64,000 nt of DNA. It comes from Clostridiales bacterium. GTDB lineage: Bacteria; Bacillota; Clostridia; Oscillospirales; Oscillospiraceae. Both the position numbers and the translations under genes were made by a program. Positions 15,387-24,062 of the stretch are shown here, one piece after another. The DNA is taken from positions 78,102-142,101 of the forward strand of contig SFGJ01000004.1 in assembly GCA_004557655.1 (NCBI GenBank), read 5' to 3'. How positions within the stretch are numbered: position 1 is the stretch's first letter; each line of letters begins with the position of its first letter. Below the pieces are notes generated by a model. It ran no database searches and was not told where the DNA came from. It saw nothing but the letters and a program-made list of their open reading frames with translations.

Positions 15387-16532
15387 TTATCGCAGCCATT
15401 CCGGCCTTGTCCGCTTCTGTATGCCGGATACCATGCCCATGGCGGCGAACAGGGTCACAATGGAGCTGCCGCCGTAGCTGATGAAAGGCAGGGTCAGGCC
15501 GATGACCGGCATGACGAACAGGCACATGCCGATGTTGGACACCGTCTGGAAGATCAGCATGGCCGCCACACCCACGCAGATATACATGTCCGTTTTCACC
15601 TGCGCGTTCCGGGCGATGAGCACGCACCGGAAAATTATAGCCGCCAGCAGAGCGATGGTAAACAGGCACCCCAGCATCCCCAGCTCCTCTCCGATGACGG
15701 AGAAGATGAAGTCCGTGTGCCGCGCCGGAAGGCTCCAGGCATCCTTGGCCTGGGTCTGTGTGCCGTTAAAGAGGCCCTGGCCCGTCAGCTTGCCGCCACC
15801 CAGCGCCAGAAGGCTCCGGGTCTGCTGCCAGCCCACGCCCATTGTGTCCAGCTCGTGGTCAAACAGGGTCAAAAAGCGTTCCTTCATGTAAACATCGATC
15901 CTGTCCGTTTCCCACAGGACATAAAAGGCGAAGCTGCCGCCCAGAATCCCCAGTACGAACCACCGTTTGGCCACCCCCGCCACGAAGCACATACAGGCAA
16001 ATATGAAGACGAACACCAGCGTGCTGCCCATATCCCCGGACACCACGGCGTACACCCCCGCAATAAGGCCCAGATGCCCCACCAGCATCGCCACGGACGG
16101 AATGGACTTGAGATCTCTCGTTTCCTGCAGGTGGGCAAGCTGCCGGGCCAGCAGGATGATAAAGGTCAGCTTCACGATCTCCGCCGGCTGCACATTCACC
16201 GGAAAGCCCGAAACGCCCAGCCACGCCCGGTTGCCGCCGTTTTCAATGCCCAGGGGCGTTTTCAGCAGCAAAAACAGCACCAGACTGCCGCTCAGCAGCC
16301 ATTTCCAATGCTTGCCCAGCTCATTCAGATCCAGCATACTCATGAATACATAGGCAACGATGCCCAGGCACAAAGCCGCTCCCTGAACGATCACATTTTT
16401 ATATGACCCCGTATAATGTGTCGCGCTGGCGATCATCAGACACCCGAACAGGGTAGTGCCTGTGCAAAGGGCCAGCAGCACCATGTCAGCCTGACGAAAG
16501 CAGGCTCCGATAAAACCGATTATCTTTCGCAT
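15387..16532 (-). CDS. RodA/FtsW/SpoVE family protein
   Basis: A 381-residue multi-span membrane protein of the SEDS family, the glycan polymerases that work with a class B penicillin-binding protein in elongation, division or sporulation. The family hallmark GLTLPFISYGGSS is near the C-terminus; NRAWLGVSGFPVNVQPAEI and GEELGMLG are further SEDS blocks. The start at ATG 16530-16532 has AAAGGAGG upstream; a TTG seven codons earlier overlaps that site. The gene stands alone with its own promoter and terminator, so which SEDS paralogue it is cannot be decided. Confidence 0.93.
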   Translation of the reverse strand: MRKIIGFIGACFRQADMVLLALCTGTTLFGCLMIASATHYTGSYKNVIVQGAALCLGIVAYVFMSMLDLNELGKHWKWLLSGSLVLFLLLKTPLGIENGGNRAWLGVSGFPVNVQPAEIVKLTFIILLARQLAHLQETRDLKSIPSVAMLVGHLGLIAGVYAVVSGDMGSTLVFVFIFACMCFVAGVAKRWFVLGILGGSFAFYVLWETDRIDVYMKERFLTLFDHELDTMGVGWQQTRSLLALGGGKLTGQGLFNGTQTQAKDAWSLPARHTDFIFSVIGEELGMLGCLFTIALLAAIIFRCVLIARNAQVKTDMYICVGVAAMLIFQTVSNIGMCLFVMPVIGLTLPFISYGGSSIVTLFAAMGMVSGIQKRTRPEWLR

Positions 16533-16665
16533 CCCGCGGCCCTCCTTTCTCAAGTATACAGTATTTCAGGGACTGACTCTCCCGTCCGTCCCCACGCCGC
16601 GCCCGCAAGAGAGACTCGCAGGGGGGGCCGCCATCAGCCCGCCGGGACACATCATATCAGTATAT

Positions 16666-16694
16666 AGTGTACCACAAGAAGTTTTTTCTGTAAA
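16666..16694 (-). promoter_or_regulatory. Promoter of RodA/FtsW gene
   Basis: Minus-strand TTTACA (16689-16694), 17 bases, TACACT (16666-16671). The roughly 130-base leader between it and the gene is GC-rich, with no clear further signal. Confidence 0.65.
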
Positions 16695-16731
16695 CGCCTC
16701 ATTCTCTCTTTTCTTTTGTTTTTTCCCGTGG

Positions 16732-16737
16732 TATAAT
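16732..16737 (+). promoter_or_regulatory. Extended -10 of tsaE-tsaB-upp
   Basis: TGGTATAAT gives an extended -10 (TATAAT at 16732-16737), 30 bases upstream of the tsaE start. The -35 region is T-rich and weak. Confidence 0.6.
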
Positions 16738-16767
16738 AAGCCGATTCAAGGCAGAGAGGGTGAGCAT

Positions 16768-17196
16768 GTGGTTTATCGGACGGACAGCGCGGAGCAGACC
16801 GAAGCCCTGGGGCAGAAGCTGGGAGCCACATTGACCCCCGGCAGTGTGGTGGCCTTTCGGGGCGGTCTGGGTATGGGCAAAACCGCTTTCACCCGGGGGC
16901 TTGCACGGGGCCTGGGCTGCATGGGCCGGGTCACCAGCCCCACCTTTACCATTGTCAACGAATACAGGGGGAAAATACCCCTGTTTCACTTTGATATGTA
17001 CCGTCTGAGCAGCTCCGATGCCCTCTTTGACATCGGCTGGGAGGACTATCTGGACCGGGGCGGCGTGTGCGCCGTGGAGTGGAGCGAGAATGTGGCCGAC
17101 GCCATGCCCGCCGGCACGGTGTATGTGACCATCGAGCGCTCCGCGGAGGGGGAAAACGCCCGCGTCATCACTGTAACGGGAGGGAAGTCGCTGTGA
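16768..17196 (+). CDS. tsaE: tRNA threonylcarbamoyladenosine ATPase TsaE
   Basis: A 142-residue P-loop protein needed for t6A modification of tRNA. The Walker A loop is GLGMGKT at residues 33-39, followed by RVTSPTFTIVNEY and HFDMYRL, all typical of TsaE. The start is GTG at 16768 after GAGAGGGTG. It begins an operon with tsaB and upp. The YrdC/Sua5 partner enzyme of the same pathway is encoded in the leftward operon at 7-8.7 kb. Confidence 0.95.
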   Translation: MVYRTDSAEQTEALGQKLGATLTPGSVVAFRGGLGMGKTAFTRGLARGLGCMGRVTSPTFTIVNEYRGKIPLFHFDMYRLSSSDALFDIGWEDYLDRGGVCAVEWSENVADAMPAGTVYVTIERSAEGENARVITVTGGKSL

Positions 17197-17915
17197 AAGT
17201 CCTTGCTCTGGAAACCTCGGCCAAGAGCGTGTCCGTGGCCGTGACGGAAGACGGAAAGGTGCTGGCCTCCTCTTATCAGAACATCGGCCTCACCCACAGC
17301 GTCACTCTGATGCCCCTGCTGGACGGAATGCTGAAAAACGCAGGGCTGTCCCTTGCGGACATGGAGCTTCTGGCGGTGGCCGCCGGGCCCGGCAGCTTCA
17401 CGGGGCTGCGCATCGGCGTGTCGGCACTGAAAGGCCTTGCCTGGGCGGAGGACAAGCCCTGCTGCGGCGTATCCACCCTGGAGGCTATGGCGCAAAATGC
17501 CCGGACCTTTGACGGCACCGTCGTCTGCGCCATGGACGCCCGGCGCAGTCAGGTATATAACGCCCTGTTCCGCTGGGAGGGCGGCGCGCTTTTGCGCCTG
17601 TGTCCTGACCGGGCCATCGGTCTGGAGGAGCTGACGGAGGAGCTTTTGACTGACCCCTCTCCCAAGCTGGTGGTGGGGGACGGAGCGCAGCTTTGCTGCG
17701 ACTATCTGACAGCACACGGCATCCCCTGCCGCCCGGCGCCGGAAAATATGCGCTACCAGTCCGCTGTGGGCGTGGCTCTGGCAGCGGAGGACATGGCCCA
17801 CCGGGGCGAGACGGTGAGCAGCCGGGAGCTTGTCCCCACCTACCTGCGGCTGAGTCAGGCAGAGCGGGAGCGGCTGGCAAGGGGTCTGCCTATTACTTTG
17901 GAAAGAGAAAAATAA
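17193..17915 (+). CDS. tsaB: t6A complex dimerisation subunit TsaB
   Basis: A 240-residue ASKHA-fold protein that scaffolds TsaD in threonylcarbamoyl transfer to tRNA. Typical blocks are LALETSAKSVSVAV at the start, ITHSVTLMPLLD-like LTHSVTL, AAGPGSFTGLRIG and CAMDARRSQVYNALF. The start is GTG at 17193, whose last two bases belong to the tsaE stop (GTGA overlap), with GGGAGG upstream. TsaD itself is not in the window. Confidence 0.94.
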   Translation: MKVLALETSAKSVSVAVTEDGKVLASSYQNIGLTHSVTLMPLLDGMLKNAGLSLADMELLAVAAGPGSFTGLRIGVSALKGLAWAEDKPCCGVSTLEAMAQNARTFDGTVVCAMDARRSQVYNALFRWEGGALLRLCPDRAIGLEELTEELLTDPSPKLVVGDGAQLCCDYLTAHGIPCRPAPENMRYQSAVGVALAAEDMAHRGETVSSRELVPTYLRLSQAERERLARGLPITLEREK

Positions 17916-17939
17916 TTTATATAAACGGAGGATACTTAT

Positions 17940-18581
17940 ATGAGCGCCAAATTCCCTAACCTGCACGTTGTGGATCATCCCCTGGTCCAGCACAAGCTGT
18001 CGGTGATGCGTGACAAAAAGACCAGCGTCAAGGATTTCCGCGCCCTGGTGGGTGAGATCGCCATGCTGCTGACCTATGAGGCCACCCGGAATCTGCCCAC
18101 CACCACAAAGACCATCGAGACCCCCCTGTGCACCTGCGAGGTCCCGGTGCTGGCCGGCAAAAAGATGGCCATTGTTCCCATCCTGCGTGCGGGTCTGGGC
18201 TTTGAGGACGGCATACTCACCCTGATCCCCTCCGCCCGTGTGGCGCACATCGGTATGTACCGCGACGAGGAAACGCTGGAGCCTCACTTCTATTTCCTGA
18301 AGTACCCCAAGGACATCGCCGAGCGGGATGTGCTCATCGTTGACCCCATGCTGGCCACCGGCGGCAGCGCCGACATGGCCATCACCAAGATGAAGGAGCT
18401 GGGCTGCAGGAACATCAAGCTCATGATCCTGGTGGCCGCTCCCGAGGGCGTGCAGTTCATCTATGACCGCCATCCCGACGTGGAGATCTACTGTGCCGCT
18501 CTGGATGACCACCTCAACGAAAACGGGTACATCGTGCCCGGTCTGGGCGATGCCGGGGACCGCATTTTCGGCACAAAGTAA
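17940..18581 (+). CDS. upp: Uracil phosphoribosyltransferase
   Basis: A 213-residue enzyme that salvages uracil to UMP with PRPP. The PRPP loop [14 protein letters not shown] and the C-terminal [13 protein letters not shown] are family signatures, and the length is normal. GGAGG precedes the ATG. It follows tsaB by 24 bases and ends the operon at a good terminator. It fits with the pyrimidine- and purine-related genes nearby. Confidence 0.97.
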   Translation: MSAKFPNLHVVDHPLVQHKLSVMRDKKTSVKDFRALVGEIAMLLTYEATRNLPTTTKTIETPLCTCEVPVLAGKKMAIVPILRAGLGFEDGILTLIPSARVAHIGMYRDEETLEPHFYFLKYPKDIAERDVLIVDPMLATGGSADMAITKMKELGCRNIKLMILVAAPEGVQFIYDRHPDVEIYCAALDDHLNENGYIVPGLGDAGDRIFGTK

Positions 18582-18600
18582 AAAAATTGTCTTTCAATTA

Positions 18601-18632
18601 TCCGCAGGCGGCCCTCCGCCTGCGGATTTATT
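18601..18632 (+). terminator. Terminator after upp
   Basis: TCCGCAGGCGG (18601-18611), loop CCCT, CCGCCTGCGGA (18616-18626), then a T-rich stretch. Confidence 0.85.
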
Positions 18633-18654
18633 GATAAAAACGCAAAATTTCCTG

Positions 18655-18683
18655 TTGCGTTTTGCAGTCTTTTCGTGTAAAAT
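18655..18683 (+). promoter_or_regulatory. Promoter of ssnA-ygfK leader
   Basis: TTGCGT (18655-18660), 17 bases, TAAAAT (18678-18683) with an upstream TG. The predicted transcript start near 18690 leaves a 175-base leader before ssnA. Confidence 0.65.
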
Positions 18684-18697
18684 AGGGATACAATCAA

Positions 18698-18799
18698 GAT
18701 TGGTAGCTGTAAGGAAGTGCTTTGCGCACGGGCTGCAACTATCACTCGGCGCTGCGCTTGAGTGTTTCAGATCTCCTTTGGGAGGTTTGGAACATTTTT
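18698..18799 (+). ncRNA. Structured ssnA leader, candidate attenuator or riboswitch
   Basis: The leader can fold into successive elements. GTAGC (18703-18707) pairs with GCTGC (18732-18736) and encloses a GTGC/GCAC hairpin. CACTC (18743-18747) pairs with GAGTG (18760-18764). GTGTTTC (18762-18768) pairs with GGAACAT (18789-18795) around an inner TCTCC/GGAGG stem, and is followed by TTTTT. The last hairpin looks like an intrinsic terminator, and its 5' arm shares three bases with the preceding stem, so the two exclude each other. I do not recognise it as a known riboswitch class. Confidence 0.5.
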
Positions 18800-18865
18800 C
18801 ATTATCGGCACCGAATATAGGGAGAAAAGGTCTTGACTTAAAAACATGACAAGGAGGAAAACAGT

Positions 18866-20209
18866 ATGTATTTAGTCACCAACGGCAGACTCATCACCCG
18901 TGACCCCGACGGCAGGGGCTATTACGAGCACGGCGCTGTGGCCTACGAGGGCAGCAGGATCGTGGAGGTGGGCGAAGAAGCCGCCCTGCGGCAAAAGTAC
19001 GCCGACGCCGAGCTCATCGACGCCAAGGGCGGCGTTATCATGCCCGCTCTCATCAACGCCCACACCCATATCTATTCCGCGCTGGCCCGGGGCCTGAGCA
19101 TCGTGGGCAACAACCCCACCAATTTCTATGAGGTGCTGGACGGCACATGGTGGGCCATCGACCGCAAGCTGATGATGGACGGCACCCGCGCCAGCGCCAC
19201 CGCTCTGTACATCGACTCCATCAAGCAGGGCGTCACCACCATCTTCGACCACCACGCCTCCTACGGCGAGATCCCCGGCACCCTGCACACCATTGCCGAG
19301 GAAAGTAAGCGTCTGGGCCTGCGCTCCTGCCTGTGCTATGAGGTCTCCGACCGCGACGGCGAGGAGAAGTGCCTGCAGGCCATTCAGGAAAACGCCGACT
19401 TCATTACCGAGTGCGAGAAGAACAAGGATCCCATGCTGGCAGCCATGTTCGGCGGCCACGCCCTGTTCACCATCTCCGACAAGACCTTTGACCGCATGGT
19501 GGCCGCCAACAACGGCCGCACCGGTTACCACATCCATGTGTCCGAGGGCATGAACGATGTGTACGACTCCCTGCAGAACTACGGACGCCGGCCCGTGCAG
19601 CGCCTGCAGGATCACGGTATCCTCGGCCCCAAGACCATCCTGGGCCACTGCATTCATGTGAACACCGCCGAGATGGATATTATCAAGGAAACCGGCACCA
19701 TGGTGGTCAACAATCCCGAGTCCAACATGGGCAACGCCATCGGCATCTGCCCGGTGCTGCAGCTTTATAAGCGGGGCATCCTCCTGGGCATGGGCACCGA
19801 CGCCTACACCAACGATATGCTGGAGTCCCTGAAGGTGGCCCTGTGCTCCCAGCGCAGTCAGAACTGCCTGCCCAACGTGGGCTGGTGCGAGGTCACGGAT
19901 ATGCTCTTTAAGAACAACGCCAAGATCGGCGAGAAGTATTTCCCCGCCACCCTGGGCGTGCTGAAGGCCGGCGCCGCCGCCGACATCATCGTGATGGATT
20001 ACAAGCCCTTCACCCCCTTCTCCGACGAGAACATCGACGGCCACATGATCTTCGGCATGACCGGCCGCCAGTGCCAGACCACCATCGCAAACGGCAAGGT
20101 CCTTATGCAAGATCGCGTGCTGGTGGGTATCGATGAGGAGGCCGAGAACGCCCATATTCTGGAGGCCGCCAAGAAGCTCTGGGGAGATTTGAATCACCGG
20201 GTGTATTGA
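18866..20209 (+). CDS. ssnA: Putative aminohydrolase SsnA
   Basis: A 447-residue amidohydrolase of the SsnA family, found in selenium/molybdenum-dependent purine catabolism clusters. The metal motif NAHTHIY (HTH at 66-68), the later ILGHCIHVN and MGTDAYTND fit a deaminase-type metal site. Substrate in vivo is not established; guanine-like or ring-opened purines are plausible. GGAGG precedes the ATG. It begins an operon with a small transposase and ygfK and is preceded by a structured leader. Confidence 0.9.
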   Translation: MYLVTNGRLITRDPDGRGYYEHGAVAYEGSRIVEVGEEAALRQKYADAELIDAKGGVIMPALINAHTHIYSALARGLSIVGNNPTNFYEVLDGTWWAIDRKLMMDGTRASATALYIDSIKQGVTTIFDHHASYGEIPGTLHTIAEESKRLGLRSCLCYEVSDRDGEEKCLQAIQENADFITECEKNKDPMLAAMFGGHALFTISDKTFDRMVAANNGRTGYHIHVSEGMNDVYDSLQNYGRRPVQRLQDHGILGPKTILGHCIHVNTAEMDIIKETGTMVVNNPESNMGNAIGICPVLQLYKRGILLGMGTDAYTNDMLESLKVALCSQRSQNCLPNVGWCEVTDMLFKNNAKIGEKYFPATLGVLKAGAAADIIVMDYKPFTPFSDENIDGHMIFGMTGRQCQTTIANGKVLMQDRVLVGIDEEAENAHILEAAKKLWGDLNHRVY

Positions 20210-20676
20210 TGTTACCGAAGCGGAAGAGCCTGCGATTGCCTAACCACGATTACGCCTGTGGTTGGTATTTTGTGACCATATGTACAAAGGATAAGCGGTA
20301 CCGTCTTGGTACTGCCGTAGGGGGCGATGCCCACATCGCCCCGCATGTGGAACTTTCAAATATAGGCTCTGTCGCAGAGATGTACCTCAAACGCATCCCC
20401 GGCATAGACACATATGTTGTTATGCCGAATCATGTGCATTTCATCGTATCCATTGCCACGGAGGGCGGGCCGATGTGGGCATCGGCCCCTACGCAAACAT
20501 TGGGATGCTTGGTGCGTTCTTTCAAAACCCTTTCAACGAAAGCTGCCGGGCAAAAACTCTGGCAGCGAGGCTACTACGACCATATCATTCGGTGTGAGTC
20601 GGATTATCTCCGCATTTGGCAATATATGGATGAAAACCCCGTCCGGTGGACGGAGGACGAGTATTATTTTGAATAA
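20209..20676 (+). CDS. REP-associated tyrosine transposase (RAYT, IS200-like)
   Basis: A 155-residue Y1 HUH-type protein. The HUH motif is MPNHVHFIV, and the catalytic Tyr region resembles YYDHIIRCESDY. Such single-domain RAYTs mobilise or maintain REP hairpins rather than act as full insertion sequences. The ATG overlaps the ssnA stop (TGATG) and no ribosome site is seen, so it is read by coupling. It separates ssnA from ygfK without breaking the operon. Its coding sequence contains two inverted copies of one hairpin element (20317-20342 and 20467-20492). Confidence 0.85.
   Translation: MLPKRKSLRLPNHDYACGWYFVTICTKDKRYRLGTAVGGDAHIAPHVELSNIGSVAEMYLKRIPGIDTYVVMPNHVHFIVSIATEGGPMWASAPTQTLGCLVRSFKTLSTKAAGQKLWQRGYYDHIIRCESDYLRIWQYMDENPVRWTEDEYYFE
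20317..20342 (+). repeat. REP-like hairpin copy 1 inside RAYT gene
   Basis: GTAG followed by GGGGCGATG, loop CCCA, CATCGCCCC. Together with copy 2 on the other strand it gives the consensus GTAGGGGsCGATGCCCACAT followed by CGsCCC. Confidence 0.7.
20467..20492 (-). repeat. REP-like hairpin copy 2 inside RAYT gene, inverted
   Basis: GGGCCGATG, loop TGGG, CATCGGCCC, then CTAC. Read on the minus strand it is the same element as copy 1, so the pair is a head-to-head inverted unit within the coding sequence. Confidence 0.7.
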
Positions 20677-20693
20677 ATATAGGAGGAAGCCCT

Positions 20694-23645
20694 ATGTCTG
20701 AAAAAATGTATCCCATTCCTTTTAAATCTTTGATGAACTGGATCGTCACCGAGTACGCCATGAGCGGTGAGATCTTCGGCATCCACAAGGCTTACAAGGC
20801 CAATGGCAAGAGCCTGCCCATCTTCGGTGAGCGCATCGAGACCCCCTTCGGCCCCGCCGCCGGTCCCAACAGCCAGTTGGCTCAGAACATCATCGCCGCC
20901 TACTTCGCCGGCGCCCGTTTCTTCGAGGTGAAGACCGTGCAGAAGATGGACGGCGCCGAGCTGGCCGCCTGTGTGCCCAGACCCTGCATCCTCGCCAATG
21001 ACGAGGGCTATAACCAGGAGTGGTCCACGGAGCTGACCGTGCCCCAGGCCATGGACGAGTACATAAAGGCCTGGTGCGCTCTGAAGGTCCTGAGCAAGGT
21101 CTACGGCCTGGGCGACCCCAACGGGTTCGTATTCAATATGTCCGTGGGTTATGACCTGGAGGGCATCAAGGGCGAGAAGGTCAATACCTATCTGGAGGGC
21201 ATGATGGATGCCAACAAGACCGCCATTTTCGGCGAGTGCAAGGCCGTGCTCAAGGAAATGTTCCCCGAGGAGAGCGACTTTATTGACGCCATCTCTCCCC
21301 GTGTGTCCGGCTCCGTCACCGTTTCCACCCTCCACGGCTGCCCCCCGGATGAGATCGAGCGCATCGCCTCCTACCTGATCTCCGAAAAGCACCTGCACAC
21401 CTTCGTGAAGTGCAACCCCACCATCCTCGGTTACGAGACCGCCCGCAAGACGCTGGATTCCATGGGGTATGACTACATCGTGTTCGACGAGCATCACTTC
21501 AACGAGGATCTGCAGTGGGCAGACGCCGTTCCCATGTTTGAGCGTCTGCAGGCTCTGGCCGACAAGAACGGTCTGGAGTTCGGTCTGAAGCTGTCCAACA
21601 CCTTCCCCGTTGACACCACCCGCGGCGAGCTGCCCAACGACGAGATGTATATGTCCGGCCGTTCCCTGTTCCCCCTGACCATTGAGATGTGCCACCGCAT
21701 TTCCCGCCAGTTCAAGGGCAGAATGCGTATCTCCTTCGCAGGCGGCGCAGAGTACTTCAACTGCGACAGGCTGTTTGCCGCAGGGATCTGGCCCATCACC
21801 GTGGCCACCACGATCCTCAAGCCCGGCGGATACAACCGCCTGCTGCAGATGGTGGAGAAGGTCCAGGATATGCCCTACCGGGCTTTCTCCGGCACCGACA
21901 CCGAGGCCATCTGCGAAATGTCCGCCGCTTCTCACACGGATTATCATCACGTCAAGCCCATCAAGCCCCTGCCCAAGCGCAAGAGCGAGAAGAATGTGCC
22001 CTGGATCGACTGCTTCAGCGCCCCCTGCAAGGGCGGCTGCCCCATTGAGCAGGATATTCCCGAGTATGTGGAGCTGTGCCGCAAGGGTCTGTATGGCCCG
22101 GCCCTGAAACTCATCACCGAGAAGAACCCCCTGCCCTTCCTCACGGGCACCATCTGCGCGCACCGCTGTCAGAACAAGTGCTCCCGTAACTTCTACGAGG
22201 AGTCCGTGCAGATCCGCGACACCAAGCTGGTGGCGGCCCGGAACGGCTACAGCGCGCTGATGGCTTCCATCAAAAAGCCCGCCAAGGTAGCCGGCAAGAA
22301 GGCTGCCATTATCGGCGGCGGCCCCACCGGTATCTCTGCCGCCTACTTCCTGGGCCGTGCCGGCATCGAGACCACTATTTTCGAGCGTGAGCGGTGCCTC
22401 GGCGGCGTGCCCCGCCATGTGATCCCCTCCTTCCGTATCGCCAATGAGACCATCGAGAAGGATATTGCGCTGATGCAGAAGTACGGCGTGGAGGTCAAGT
22501 GCGGCGCTCCCGCTCCCTCCGTTGACGAGCTGAAGAAGATGGGGTATACCCATATCCTGTTCGCCGTGGGCGCATGGAAGCCCGGCAAGCTGGACATCGC
22601 GGGCGATGTGGCCGGCGCTATCCAGTGGATGAAGGGTGTCAAGGCCGGCAACATCTCCGTCAGGGGGAATGTGGTCGTCGTGGGCGCGGGCAACACCGCC
22701 ATGGACGCCGCCCGTCTTGCCAAGCGCAGCGGGGCCGAGAACGTGACCATCGTGTATCGCCGCACCAAGAAGTATATGCCCGCCGATGAGCACGAGCTGG
22801 CCCTGGCCATGGCCGACGGCGTGAGCTTCGCCGAGCTGGCCGCGCCCGTCAAGCAGGCTGACGGCAAGCTGGTCTGCGAGAAGATGGCGCTGGGCGAGGC
22901 CGATGCTTCCGGCCGCCGCTCCCCCGTTGCTACCGGCGAGCTGTTCGAGATCCCCTGCGATCTGGTCATCTCCGCCGTGGGTGAGCAGGTGGACGACGCA
23001 CTGATGGCTGCCAACGGTATCGAGGTGGACAAGAAGGGCCGCCCCGCCTTCCGGACCAACATTGAGGGCGTCTATGCCGCCGGTGACGCCACCCGCGGCC
23101 CCGCCACCGTAGTGGAGGGCATTGCCGACGCCGCCCGCTTTGCCGAGGAGGTCATCGGCGCACCCCACACCTATGAGATTCCTGCCGCGGCCTATGTCAC
23201 CAAGGCGGAAGCCATCGCCAAGAAGGGCATTCTGCTCATGAGCAAGGATGCCTGCTGCGAGGGCAAGCGCTGCCTGCAGTGCAGCACCGTCTGCGAAAAC
23301 TGCGTGGATTCCTGCCCCAACCGGTCCAATGTGGCCATCGCCATGGCCGACGGCAGCCACCAGATCGTCCACGTGGACAAGATGTGCAACGAGTGCGGCA
23401 ACTGCACCCAGTTCTGCCCCTACGCCTCCGAGCCCTGCCACGACAAGTTCACCCTGTTCCAGACCGCTGAGGATATGGCGGATTCCCACAACGCAGGCGT
23501 TCTGTTCCTGGGTGACGACAAGGTCCGCGTGCGCACCTTCGGCGAGCCCAAGGAGTACGATCTGAGCAAGAACAATGACCTGCCCGCCGATCTGGAGAAG
23601 CTCATCGTCACCCTCCGCGACAAGTACAGCTACCTCTTCGCATAA
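20694..23645 (+). CDS. ygfK: YgfK-type putative selenate reductase/iron-sulfur flavoprotein
   Basis: A 983-residue multidomain redox protein. The N-terminal part (to about 430) is a dihydropyrimidine/dihydroorotate-dehydrogenase-like barrel. Then comes a GltD-type iron-sulfur region (CKGGCPIEQDIPEY from about 442), an FAD loop IIGGGPTGISAAY (about 538), an NAD(P) loop VVGAGNTAMDAA (about 661), and a ferredoxin module with CLQCSTVCENC and CNECGNCTQFC (about 859-907). The family is linked to Moco/Se-dependent purine breakdown; the reaction is not settled. GGAGG precedes the ATG. Confidence 0.93.
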   Translation: MSEKMYPIPFKSLMNWIVTEYAMSGEIFGIHKAYKANGKSLPIFGERIETPFGPAAGPNSQLAQNIIAAYFAGARFFEVKTVQKMDGAELAACVPRPCILANDEGYNQEWSTELTVPQAMDEYIKAWCALKVLSKVYGLGDPNGFVFNMSVGYDLEGIKGEKVNTYLEGMMDANKTAIFGECKAVLKEMFPEESDFIDAISPRVSGSVTVSTLHGCPPDEIERIASYLISEKHLHTFVKCNPTILGYETARKTLDSMGYDYIVFDEHHFNEDLQWADAVPMFERLQALADKNGLEFGLKLSNTFPVDTTRGELPNDEMYMSGRSLFPLTIEMCHRISRQFKGRMRISFAGGAEYFNCDRLFAAGIWPITVATTILKPGGYNRLLQMVEKVQDMPYRAFSGTDTEAICEMSAASHTDYHHVKPIKPLPKRKSEKNVPWIDCFSAPCKGGCPIEQDIPEYVELCRKGLYGPALKLITEKNPLPFLTGTICAHRCQNKCSRNFYEESVQIRDTKLVAARNGYSALMASIKKPAKVAGKKAAIIGGGPTGISAAYFLGRAGIETTIFERERCLGGVPRHVIPSFRIANETIEKDIALMQKYGVEVKCGAPAPSVDELKKMGYTHILFAVGAWKPGKLDIAGDVAGAIQWMKGVKAGNISVRGNVVVVGAGNTAMDAARLAKRSGAENVTIVYRRTKKYMPADEHELALAMADGVSFAELAAPVKQADGKLVCEKMALGEADASGRRSPVATGELFEIPCDLVISAVGEQVDDALMAANGIEVDKKGRPAFRTNIEGVYAAGDATRGPATVVEGIADAARFAEEVIGAPHTYEIPAAAYVTKAEAIAKKGILLMSKDACCEGKRCLQCSTVCENCVDSCPNRSNVAIAMADGSHQIVHVDKMCNECGNCTQFCPYASEPCHDKFTLFQTAEDMADSHNAGVLFLGDDKVRVRTFGEPKEYDLSKNNDLPADLEKLIVTLRDKYSYLFA

Positions 23646-23747
23646 ATCGGGTACAACATAAAAAAGGAAAGAGCCCCATGCTGACGCCACATAAGGAAGT
23701 AATTTGAAAAACACATCAAAATAAACTTTATGGGCGTTGCAAAGGCG

Positions 23748-23797
23748 GAAAGACAGTGTAGAAGGCAGAAATGCTTTTTACGCTGTCTTTCTTTATT
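23748..23797 (+). terminator. Terminator after ygfK
   Basis: GAAAGACAGTGTA (23748-23760) pairs with TACGCTGTCTTTC (23779-23791), with one G-T pair, followed by TTTATTTT. The 226 bases between ygfK and the tnpV remnant hold only this hairpin. Confidence 0.8.
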
Positions 23798-23871
23798 TTC
23801 AAAAATATAACTGCACATTCGTCATCTTGAATTTATCCTGATACAATAAAGGCGCAAAGGAGGGCAAGCCT

Positions 23872-24027
23872 ATGGGCGGCACATACGAACAGCAGGGCGA
23901 TTATCTTGTCCCCTGTCTTATCTTACCGGCCGAAGAAGAAAAATCGATAGGTGCATTTGGACGGCGGCATTTGGGGCAAATATATTTTCAGGAGGGGTCT
24001 TCTCAAAATCGGTCAACGACTTTATAA
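23872..24027 (+). pseudogene. Truncated TnpV-like transposon protein
   Basis: Only 51 residues are encoded. The first ~35 (MGGTYEQQGDYLVPCLILP, then IGAFGRRHL) match the start of TnpV proteins carried on integrative elements, which are usually more than 100 residues. The rest is unrelated and runs into the TetR promoter, so this is a truncated remnant. It keeps a good ribosome site (AAAGGAGG). It marks the left edge of the AT-richer efflux module and suggests acquisition by a mobile element. Confidence 0.65.
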
Positions 24028-24028
24028 T
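24000..24028 (+). promoter_or_regulatory. Promoter of TetR-ABC exporter operon
   Basis: TTCTCA (24000-24005), 17 bases, TATAAT (24023-24028). A half site TCGGTCAA lies within the spacer and the full operator just after the -10. Confidence 0.75.
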
Positions 24029-24032
24029 AGCA

Positions 24033-24049
24033 TTGACCGAATCGGTTAA
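24033..24049. promoter_or_regulatory. TetR-type operator
   Basis: TTGACCGAATCGGTTAA is a near-perfect 17-base palindrome placed over the expected transcript start, with an additional half site TCGGTCAA upstream at 24010-24017. This fits autorepression by the TetR protein encoded next. Confidence 0.7.
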
Positions 24050-24062
24050 CGGAGGTTGCGGT

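Noticed and set aside
18698..18799. Leader as 6S RNA or a standard purine riboswitch
   Set aside because: The conserved loop sequences of purine riboswitches are absent, and the length and central bubble expected of 6S RNA are not seen.
20664..23714. 1016-codon open frame opposite ygfK
   Set aside because: The plus strand encodes a clear multidomain YgfK with cofactor motifs; the opposite frame is Gly/His/Leu-rich and matches no family.
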